Shown: positions 57,737-64,000 of the stretch, one piece after another
Position numbering within the stretch: position 1 is the first letter of the stretch
How the letters are laid out: the number at the start of each line of letters is the position of its first letter
Made by a program: the position numbers and the translations under genes
Notes under the pieces: generated by a model
Database searches by the model: none
What the model was told of the DNA's origin: nothing
What the model saw: the letters and a program-made list of their open reading frames with translations, nothing else
Assembly: GCF_007483665.1 (NCBI RefSeq)
Contig: NZ_VIQO01000033.1
Coordinates: forward strand, 62,001 to 126,000
DNA: 64,000 bases
Reading direction: 5' to 3'
Source: Catellatospora sichuanensis
GTDB taxonomy: Bacteria; Actinomycetota; Actinomycetes; Mycobacteriales; Micromonosporaceae

Positions 57737-58279
57737 TCAGCCCAGCCGTGCCATGGCGTTGCGCACCACGCGCGCGGTGTCCGTGCCGAGCGGGCTGGGC
57801 AGCTCGTCCGGGGCGAACCAGCCGAGCTCGTGCGACTCCTCGCTGACCTGCGCCACCGCGTCCACGGGCGCGTGCACCAGGAAGATCACGTCGTAGTGCC
57901 GGTTGGGCCTGCCCGCACAGTTCACGTGGTGCACGTCCACGTCGACCGGCACCGGGTCGACGACGAGCCCCGCGATGCCGCTCTCCTCGGTGGCCTCGCG
58001 CAGGGCGGCCGCGGCGAGGTCGCCGTCCTCGGCTTCGAGGTGCCCGCCGAGCTGGCACCAGATGTCGTGCCTGCCGTGCAGGCACAGCAGGATGCGGGAG
58101 CGGTCGTGCGAGACGATGATCGCGCTGGCCGTGACGTGCCCGTCGAGGTGCGGCTTGCCCATCACCTGCGGGCCGTGCGCCAGCAGCGCCATCGTCTGCG
58201 TCCAGTCGGCCTCCGCGTCGGCGGGCGGGCGCCAGTCGGTCAGCAGTCGTACGGCGTCGGTATGCAGGGTCTGCGTCAC
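57737..58279 (-). CDS. NUDIX hydrolase
   Basis: 180 aa from GTG 58279 (VTQTLHTDAV). The NUDIX box reads GGHLEAEDGDLAAAALREATEESGI, shown here as two parts, GGHLEAEDGD and LAAAALREATEESGI: the second half (REATEESG) is intact, and the first Glu is replaced by Asp or shifted. WCQLGGHLE resembles the GDP-mannose or ADP-ribose class. Starts 19 bases after the endonuclease V gene on the same strand. Confidence 0.85.
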   Translation of the reverse strand: MTQTLHTDAVRLLTDWRPPADAEADWTQTMALLAHGPQVMGKPHLDGHVTASAIIVSHDRSRILLCLHGRHDIWCQLGGHLEAEDGDLAAAALREATEESGIAGLVVDPVPVDVDVHHVNCAGRPNRHYDVIFLVHAPVDAVAQVSEESHELGWFAPDELPSPLGTDTARVVRNAMARLG

Positions 58280-58340
58280 CCGGCCGATGCTAGTGCCCGG
58301 CGCACGCATGCGGGCTCGGGCCTGTGGACAACTTCGTCGA

Positions 58341-59075
58341 TCAGGCTTTGACCAGCACGTCGTCACGGATCTCGCGGAGCAGCCGGGCGCTGTCGTCCAT
58401 GGACCGGCCGCCGTAGAACAGGCCGAGGCCGAGGCTGCCGTGATCGATCCAGGCGCAGACCACCACCGGCGCGTCGCTCTGCTTGTCGCGGCCGTTGCCG
58501 CAGCGCAGCTCCCCACCGCGCGCTCCGGCGGCGTAGCTGCGCACTCCCGTGGGCCGGTCCCTGCCCGCCCCGGCGAGCGCGCCGTCCAGTTCGCCGGCCG
58601 GGTCGAGGATGAACCGGGTGGCCACGACCAGCACCACCGGGGTGTCCTTGTGCTTGGGCTCGTCGAGCTTGGCGACCTCCGCGCCGGTCACGTCCTGCTC
58701 GCGGTGGATCTGCGCGATCAGCTCGTTGGCCGCGGCGCGGACCTGGGGACTGTCGTCGCGGCGCAGGCCCGCGATCGTCGTGCCCAGCTCGGCGCGCACC
58801 GGATACTGCGCCCGGATCGGCGCGGTGACCACGGCGAGCACCCCGCAGCAGCCCAGGCTCAGCACGGTCAGCGTGCCGAGCACCCACGGCCAGCGCCGGC
58901 GGCGGGGCCGCTCCACGTAGACGACCTGCGGCTGCGCCGGGGCGAGGCGCTGCTCGGCCGGGACCGACGCGAGGCGCTGCGGGATCGAAGCCATGCCGAG
59001 GGTGTGCGTGTGGCCGTCGCGACCCGCCCACGGATCGACGGGCGGGGGCAGGGGTGGCGTGGGGGCGTCGCTCAC
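58341..59075 (-). CDS. membrane-anchored hypothetical protein
   Basis: 244 aa from GTG 59075 (VSDAPTPPLPPPVDPW). A Pro-rich cytoplasmic N-terminus is followed by a basic anchor RRRRWPWVLGTLTVLSLGCCGVLAVV (one helix about 65-85) and an external domain (VRAELGTTIAGLRRDDS; ATRFILDPAGELDGAL; CAWIDHGSLGLGLFYG) like those in actinobacterial secreted-domain families of unknown role. No catalytic motif seen. Confidence 0.75.
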   Translation of the reverse strand: MSDAPTPPLPPPVDPWAGRDGHTHTLGMASIPQRLASVPAEQRLAPAQPQVVYVERPRRRRWPWVLGTLTVLSLGCCGVLAVVTAPIRAQYPVRAELGTTIAGLRRDDSPQVRAAANELIAQIHREQDVTGAEVAKLDEPKHKDTPVVLVVATRFILDPAGELDGALAGAGRDRPTGVRSYAAGARGGELRCGNGRDKQSDAPVVVCAWIDHGSLGLGLFYGGRSMDDSARLLREIRDDVLVKA

Positions 59076-59224
59076 CCGCGGCACTGTACCGAGCCGCTCC
59101 CACCGCCGCACCCGAAGCACGAGGGCGGCTCACAAAACCCCTGGTCAGAAACAATCTTGAGAACAAGTCCTAGCAATTCGGGCTAAATCAGCACCACCCT
59201 GGGAGAAATCTGATAGCACCCCCT

Positions 59225-59252
59225 TTTACCTGGGCTAATGCCTTCCTAATAT
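59225..59252 (+). promoter_or_regulatory. predicted promoter giving a leaderless transcript
   Basis: TTTACC (59225-59230) and TAATAT (59247-59252), 16 bases apart. Only six bases lie between the -10 box and the ATG at 59259, so transcription would begin at or next to the start codon. Confidence 0.45.
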
Positions 59253-59258
59253 CGGCCA

Positions 59259-60119
59259 ATGCCCCCGCATACCCCCCGTGATCAGCAAGAACGACGCACC
59301 GCCCAGGCCGCAGGCTCCCCCGCCTCCGGTCGGCACCGCCGTGACGACGGCTGGCAGGCCCGGCACCGCCGTCAGCAGTCGCCGGCGCAGCGCCTGCTCG
59401 CACCCCTGCTCACGACCGCCGCACTCGCCGGAGTCGGGGCCGTGGCCATCCTGTCCGGCAACGCCCGCCCGGTCGTCGTCGAGCCGCCGACCGCCGCCGG
59501 ACTGCTGCCCGGCAACGCCGTGGCCGCGCCGGCCCTCGTCGCCGCCAGCGACGTGACCAGCAGCGCGCTGCTGCACCGGATGCCGCAGCTGCGCGCTCCC
59601 AAGGCGAGCGCCCCGGCGGTCAAGCCGAAGCCCAAGCCGAAACCCAAGCCCAAGCCGAAACCCAAGCCGGTGGTACGGGTCGTGAAGCTGGTCGCCGGCA
59701 TGGACCGCCAGCAGATGGACAACGCCGCCGCGATCGTCAAGAAGGCCCAGTCCATGGGCCTGTCCAAGTGGGCGATGATCGTCGGCGTGGCCACCGCCAT
59801 GCAGGAGAGCCGCCTCTACAACGTGGCCAGCCACGTCGTGCCCGAGTCGCTGAACTACCCGCACCAGGGCACCGGCTCGGACCACGACTCCATCGGCCTG
59901 TTCCAGCAGCGCGCCAGCGGCAGCTGGGGCTCGGTCAAGGAGATCATGCAGCCGCAGTACGCGGCCGGCGCGTTCTTCGGCCGGCTCGTGGAGATCGACG
60001 GCTGGGAGGACCTGCCGCTGACCCGCGCCGCGCAGAAGGTGCAGATCTCGGCTTTCCCCGACGCGTACGCCAAGCACGAGGACAACGCGACCGAGATCGT
60101 CAACGCGCTGCTGAACTGA
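59259..60119 (+). CDS. secreted or anchored lysozyme-like (transglycosylase-fold) protein
   Basis: 286 aa. A long basic N-terminus, one hydrophobic segment (LLAPLLTTAALAGVGAVAIL), then an extended Lys-Pro repeat (KPKPKPKPKP, about residues 125-140) that would span the cell wall, and a helical domain: ATAMQESRLYNVASHVVPES, DSIGLFQQRASGSWGSVKEIM, AAGAFFGRLVEIDGWEDLPLTRAAQKVQISAFPDAYAKHED, read in parts. The ES and GLFQQR pattern fits a goose-lysozyme-like fold. Function in wall remodelling is inferred. No ribosome site; see the leaderless promoter. Confidence 0.82.
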   Translation: MPPHTPRDQQERRTAQAAGSPASGRHRRDDGWQARHRRQQSPAQRLLAPLLTTAALAGVGAVAILSGNARPVVVEPPTAAGLLPGNAVAAPALVAASDVTSSALLHRMPQLRAPKASAPAVKPKPKPKPKPKPKPKPVVRVVKLVAGMDRQQMDNAAAIVKKAQSMGLSKWAMIVGVATAMQESRLYNVASHVVPESLNYPHQGTGSDHDSIGLFQQRASGSWGSVKEIMQPQYAAGAFFGRLVEIDGWEDLPLTRAAQKVQISAFPDAYAKHEDNATEIVNALLN

Positions 60120-60140
60120 GTCCGCGCCGGTCGCGGCGGC

Positions 60141-61364
60141 CTACCGGGTCGCCGCGACGACGCCGTCGGCACGCAGGCGGCCCGGCGTGCGCCCGGTGGC
60201 CAGGTTGGCCAGCGCCTCGTCGACGCGCGCGCCGAGGTACCAGTCGCCGCCCTGGTCCAGCACGAAGAAGCGGCTCCGCGCGTCCACGACCAGGATGTTG
60301 AAGGCCGTCTCGGTGCCGATCGGGCACACCGGCACGCCCAGCCGCCGCTCGAACGCCGCCAGCTCCGGCACCGGGCAGAACTCGTCCGGCAGGCTCAGCG
60401 TGAACTGTTGCGCCAGGCAGTCCTCGCCCGCCACGGTGGCCCGCGTGGACAGCTGCGGGTAACGCACGAAGACGTCGCGCGCGGCGGCGGCGGCCGCCTC
60501 GTCGTGCCACGCGCCGTAGGCGTCGCGCGCCTCGGCGAGCAGCCGGTCCACCTGCGCGGGGTCCAGCCCGCCACCGGTCCAGCCCCCCTCGGTGAGCACC
60601 GCCGCCACGCGCGGCGGGAACCGGTCGGGATCGGGCGCAGCACCGGCCGCCGCCGGATCGCGCAGCTCGGTCCAGTCCACCGCCGCCAGGTCGCCGCCGA
60701 GTGCCTGCCAGGCGAGATGGCACGTGACGCAGCACGGCAGGTCCGGGCCCAGCCCGAGCGGCCGGTCCGACATCGTCGGATAGCCGGTCGGCCGCCGCTC
60801 GGCCAGCGCCGACCACATGGCCGCCGGATCCGTCGACCCGGTGCGCTCCCACTCGGTGAACAGCCGCGACAGCAGCACCAGCTCGGCATGGCGGGCCGCC
60901 CCGCGCACCAGCCGGCCCGCCGGCTGGGCGGCCAGCCAGCCCGCCACCGCCGGATGGTGCACCGGTTCGGCGTCGCCCCGCGCGGAAAGTGCCAGGAAGC
61001 TGACGTTCTGCTTGGTCAGCGCCATGGCGATCCGCGCCGGGCCGGGCAGCGCCAGGGCCGCCTCGGCCCGGCTCGGCCGTGGTGGGGCAGCGACGAGCGT
61101 CGCCGAACCGGGCCGATAGCGCGCCGCCACCTGCTCGGTCGACCAGGCCGGGTAGTAGGCGAGCAGGCCGCTGTGCCGGTCGAGCACGACCGCGACGCCC
61201 GAACCGAGCGGCGGCGGCTGCGCATCCGTCACCGGCGGCACGATCCAGACGCACCAGCCGTGCGCGAACTCCTCGACCAGGCCGCGGTACGGCTTGCCGT
61301 CGCGCAGGGTCGCCTCCACGGCGAAGCGTTCCGCCAGCCGCAGCGCATCGTCGATCGTAGCCAC
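60141..61364 (-). CDS. Imm35-like, YwqJ-type deaminase and SUKH-3 segments in one protein
   Basis: 407 aa, no signal. Residues about 1-95 resemble the Imm35/YrhB immunity domain (AHGWCVWIVPP, GVAVVLDRHSG, YPAWSTEQVAARYRPG). About 105-225 resemble a YwqJ-family nucleic-acid deaminase: HAE at 159-161 and CVTC at 212-215 form the His-Glu and Cys-x-x-Cys zinc site. About 248-400 resemble SUKH-3 (FPPRVAAVLTEGGWTGGGL, LGVPVCPIGTETAFNILVVDARSRFF). A toxin-like domain flanked by immunity folds; lies divergent from the CpnT-like effector. Confidence 0.75.
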   Translation of the reverse strand: MATIDDALRLAERFAVEATLRDGKPYRGLVEEFAHGWCVWIVPPVTDAQPPPLGSGVAVVLDRHSGLLAYYPAWSTEQVAARYRPGSATLVAAPPRPSRAEAALALPGPARIAMALTKQNVSFLALSARGDAEPVHHPAVAGWLAAQPAGRLVRGAARHAELVLLSRLFTEWERTGSTDPAAMWSALAERRPTGYPTMSDRPLGLGPDLPCCVTCHLAWQALGGDLAAVDWTELRDPAAAGAAPDPDRFPPRVAAVLTEGGWTGGGLDPAQVDRLLAEARDAYGAWHDEAAAAAARDVFVRYPQLSTRATVAGEDCLAQQFTLSLPDEFCPVPELAAFERRLGVPVCPIGTETAFNILVVDARSRFFVLDQGGDWYLGARVDEALANLATGRTPGRLRADGVVAATR

Positions 61365-61481
61365 GAAGCCCTCCCCAGGGTGGTGTGCTAATAGGCCACG
61401 GTAGCGGTTGTGACCGATGTCTGGCGCATGTGGACGGTGCTGGCTATGGTGTCGCCAGTCACCTGGGGAGGGACTGTCACC

Positions 61482-64000
61482 ATGCCACTTCTACCTTCAC
61501 CGATCCCGCATCCGCTGAGCTACTTCGATGCGCCCGGCTGGATGTGCACCACCCTGGAATGGGTGGTGGGCGTCGACTGGCCCGAAGGCGACGAGGCCGC
61601 CATGCGCGAGCTCGCCGACGACTGGTATGCCGCGTCGTCGCGGATGGGACCGCTGCTCGACGAGGCCGACGACGCCGTGCTCGCCGCGGTGGCCGCCGCG
61701 GGCGGCCCGGACGGCCAGGTCGCGAGTGCCATCCTGCGGCTGTGGTCGCAGCTCGGCCGCGCGCACGGCACCGGCGGCGAGGAAGCCGCCCTGGCCATGG
61801 TCGTCGACCTGCTGGACGACTTCGGCGCGCAGGTCGACGACGGCGCCAACCAGATCGAGGGCGTGAAGATCGAGTTCTATGTGGAACTCGGCCTGCTGCT
61901 CATCGAGCTGATCGCGCTGGCCGCCGCCGCGGCCGTCACCCTCGGCGCGTCGATGGCCGGCGCCGCGCCCGCGATGTACGCCACCCGCTTCGCGATCCAG
62001 CGCCTGCTCCGCCGCGCAGCCAAGGAGCTGCTGGAACGGGCCGCGAAGAACGGCCTCAAGGACCGGTTGAAGGACCGGCTCGGCGACGCGGTCAAGGACC
62101 GGATCAGATCCAAGGTGGTACGCCATCTCGGCGAGCAGGCGCTCGAGGAGGGCCTGCAGGAGGGGCTCACCTCGCTGGGCGTCCAGGCGTACCAGGTGAG
62201 CGAGGGCAACCGCGGCGGCCTGAACGCGGGCGAGCTGGCGCTCGACACCGGGCTCGGCGCGCTGGCCGGCGGCGTCGGCGGCGTCACCGGGCTCGGCCGG
62301 ACCCGCGCGACGACCGCCTTCGGCCGGTTCGGCGAGCACGCGCTGCGCGGCGCGAGCGGCGAGATGCTCGGCGAGGTCACCGTCGGCGTGGTCACCGGTC
62401 AGGGCGTCAGCCTGCAGTCACTGGGCATGGCCGCGACCTCCGCCACGTTCGGCTCGGCCGTCGGCGACACCCGGGTCGCCGTCGACGGACGGCTGCTCGG
62501 GGCGGAGCTGAGCCTGTCCGCCGCGCTCGACGCGCACGGGCAGCCGGGCGTGACGGCCCTGTCGACCGCCGTGTCGCTCGGTTCGTTCGGCGACTCCGGC
62601 GACGCGGCCCCGGCCGCCCTGTTCGCGGGCCCCGCGGGTGAAACCGCGGCCGCCGCGATCGGCCTCGGCGGGACCGGCGCGGCCGTGGACCTGACCGGCG
62701 ACCACGCGAGCGGCCCAGGCGTCGCGTTCGGAGGCGAGATCCCGGGCAGCACGGCCGCCGGCCACGGTCCTCACCTGGCCGGAGCACCGGCCGACCCGGC
62801 AGGCCTGTTCGACGGGGATGCCGGATCGCCCGAGGATCGCGCACCCGCGATTGCGGACCTCGGACACGATCGCGATCACCTCGGCGACCGTCCAGCCGCG
62901 CCCCACGCGGGGCTGGCCGCCGACGGGGTGGCGGTGCTCGATCCGGCGACCGGCACGATCCCGTCCGCTCCGGGCCCGGCCGCGGCGGGCCCGCCGACCG
63001 GCGCGGCCGCACCGCCGGTCGGGTCGCTCGCCGGGCCGGCTGCCGCCACGGGCGGCAGCGTCACCGGGGGTTTCCCGCCCGGCTTCGTCTCCCCGGTCAT
63101 TCCGCCTTCGCCGAGTTCCGGCCACCCTGGCGGCGCGAGCGGTCCGGCGCGGCCGGGCGGCGTGCCGCCGACGATCCGCGTCCCGCAGACTGGCGACCTC
63201 CCTCAGACCGGTGGCGTGCCGCAGACACACGGGGTGCCACCGGTCGCAGCGGCGGAATCGGCCGACGAGGTCGACGTCGCCGCGGTGGCCGCGGCCGCGG
63301 TCGCCTCGCTGGGCGGCCCGAACCAGGGCCCGGTCCGGCCACGTGCCGCAGAACCGGGCACGGGCGACCGTTCGGCGTTCGTGGCCAGGGTCCCGGAAAG
63401 CCGGGCCGAACGCGAGGCCTACGAGAGCCACACCGCGTTCGGGCGCACCCATGCGATGCGCCTGCGGTTCGACCCGCGCAGCTCCACGCTGCTGAACCGG
63501 CTGCGCCGCCTGCTCCAGGACGCGTTCGATGCCGGGCCGGGCGCGCACGACCCCGGGCGGGCCGCCTACGAGCAGAGCCTGGCCCCGCTGGAGGCGCGCC
63601 TGCGCACCCTGCAGCACGGCCCGATCGACGGCCCGCGGCGGTACGAGATCGGCGACGAGTCGTTCACCGAGTTCCAGCGGCTGCGCTACGGGGAGGACGA
63701 GCGGGACCGGTTCCGCGTCGCCGACGGCGCGATCAACGAGCCGGACGACCGCTCCCGGGCGACCGGCCTCGACGACCCCCGGCCGGTCGAGACCAGCCGC
63801 CGCTACGGGCTGCCCGGCGGGCACCGCCGCCCGCTGGCCCTGCACCAGCAGGACGTCGAGCTGGTCGTGGAGCGCGACGCCGACGGGAGGCCGCGCCGGT
63901 TCAGCGACCTGTTCGGCGAGTGGCCGCGCCGCACCAACGACGGCGGCCCCAAGGCCGACCCCACCCGTGCGATCAACTGCACCGACGTGGTGCTGTCGGT
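61482..64000 (+). CDS. CpnT-like ESX effector / polymorphic toxin, 3' end outside window
   Basis: At least 839 codons, open at the right edge. GGGAGGGA 10 bases upstream marks ATG 61482 (MPLLPSPIPHPLSYF). Residues about 1-130 match the WXG100-like N-terminus of CpnT-type exported toxins (WVVGVDWPEGDEAAMRELA; QIEGVKIEFYVE). A helical block with KDR repeats (LKDRLKDRLGDAVKDR) and Gly/Ala-rich segments follows, then a Pro-rich linker (about 480-600, VPQTGDLPQTGGVPQTHG). The last residues, RAINCTDVV, resemble the start of a papain-like glutamine deamidase toxin domain, but the catalytic part is missing. Confidence 0.78.
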   Translation, partial: MPLLPSPIPHPLSYFDAPGWMCTTLEWVVGVDWPEGDEAAMRELADDWYAASSRMGPLLDEADDAVLAAVAAAGGPDGQVASAILRLWSQLGRAHGTGGEEAALAMVVDLLDDFGAQVDDGANQIEGVKIEFYVELGLLLIELIALAAAAAVTLGASMAGAAPAMYATRFAIQRLLRRAAKELLERAAKNGLKDRLKDRLGDAVKDRIRSKVVRHLGEQALEEGLQEGLTSLGVQAYQVSEGNRGGLNAGELALDTGLGALAGGVGGVTGLGRTRATTAFGRFGEHALRGASGEMLGEVTVGVVTGQGVSLQSLGMAATSATFGSAVGDTRVAVDGRLLGAELSLSAALDAHGQPGVTALSTAVSLGSFGDSGDAAPAALFAGPAGETAAAAIGLGGTGAAVDLTGDHASGPGVAFGGEIPGSTAAGHGPHLAGAPADPAGLFDGDAGSPEDRAPAIADLGHDRDHLGDRPAAPHAGLAADGVAVLDPATGTIPSAPGPAAAGPPTGAAAPPVGSLAGPAAATGGSVTGGFPPGFVSPVIPPSPSSGHPGGASGPARPGGVPPTIRVPQTGDLPQTGGVPQTHGVPPVAAAESADEVDVAAVAAAAVASLGGPNQGPVRPRAAEPGTGDRSAFVARVPESRAEREAYESHTAFGRTHAMRLRFDPRSSTLLNRLRRLLQDAFDAGPGAHDPGRAAYEQSLAPLEARLRTLQHGPIDGPRRYEIGDESFTEFQRLRYGEDERDRFRVADGAINEPDDRSRATGLDDPRPVETSRRYGLPGGHRRPLALHQQDVELVVERDADGRPRRFSDLFGEWPRRTNDGGPKADPTRAINCTDVVLS

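Noticed and set aside
59130-59258. Possible c-di-AMP (ydaO) riboswitch before the lysozyme-like gene
   Set aside because: Such riboswitches do precede wall hydrolase genes in actinobacteria, but I could not find their conserved core, and the promoter TAATAT sits too near the ATG for a leader.
59625-59675. Tandem repeat that could be read as a CRISPR or VNTR
   Set aside because: It is a CCCAAGCCGAA-type coding repeat for Lys-Pro in the lysozyme-like protein; no spacers and no cas genes.
1-64000. tRNA, rRNA, insertion sequence or attachment site
   Set aside because: Looked for cloverleaf-like patterns, transposase motifs and flanking direct repeats by eye; none was convincing.

Overview
The window is about 64 kb of very high-GC actinobacterial chromosome. 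I infer the family Micromonosporaceae, not seen directly, from several features: mycothiol-era enzymes, an Hrp1-like CBS protein, ESX/WXG100-type effectors, a MalE-F-G importer with no ATPase of its own, srs-type phenolic lipid genes, and a short ATGA-coupled mini-ORF cassette that I associate with that family. No rRNA, tRNA, CRISPR array or intact insertion sequence was seen.

Layout. 1-13.7 kb is accessory-like: a truncated hydrolase, a secreted nuclease, unknown proteins, a HigBA-type toxin-antitoxin pair, two decayed genes (an FAD monooxygenase remnant with an extra G, and a TPR-type regulator cut by one in-frame TAA), a HIT hydrolase, AlkD, a GntR-GNAT pair and a ComB-like phosphatase. 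13.7-22.2 kb carries a LytS/LytTR two-component system flanked by two DUF485-symporter (acetate or monocarboxylate type) modules, with a VOC-AraC pair between them. 22.3-30 kb holds an Hrp1-like protein, a deoxyribosyltransferase-NUDIX fusion, an inositol phosphatase, a Stealth phosphotransferase and a large PIG-L deacetylase. 30-36 kb holds a PadR regulator, a DUF3516 helicase, a ThrE-type exporter and an alpha/beta hydrolase.

The most unusual unit is the operon at 36.06-40.13 kb. One near-consensus promoter and a tandem half-site operator precede a NUDIX/winged-helix regulator, a J-domain fused to a kinase fold lacking the catalytic Asp, a VWA protein, and a deeply altered adenylosuccinate synthetase (PurA) paralogue. 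Overlapping or closely spaced stop and start codons couple the genes. It looks like a nucleotide-centred stress or conflict system, but its function is unknown.

40.7-47.4 kb is an alpha-glucan unit: a glucosidase divergent from a LacI regulator, with two matching operators on the promoter, plus a binding protein and two permeases. 47.4-51.2 kb has a coiled-coil protein, AlkB, a Ser/Thr kinase with a C-terminal propeller, and MscL. 51.2-53.9 kb is a type III PKS, methyltransferase and flavoprotein cassette of the srsABC kind. 54-58.3 kb has der-cmk, then a WXG100-like/YbaB-like pair overlapping endonuclease V, and a NUDIX gene. 58.3-64 kb ends with a membrane-anchored protein, an apparently leaderless lysozyme-like gene, a protein joining Imm35-like, deaminase and SUKH-3 segments, and a CpnT-like ESX effector that runs off the right edge.
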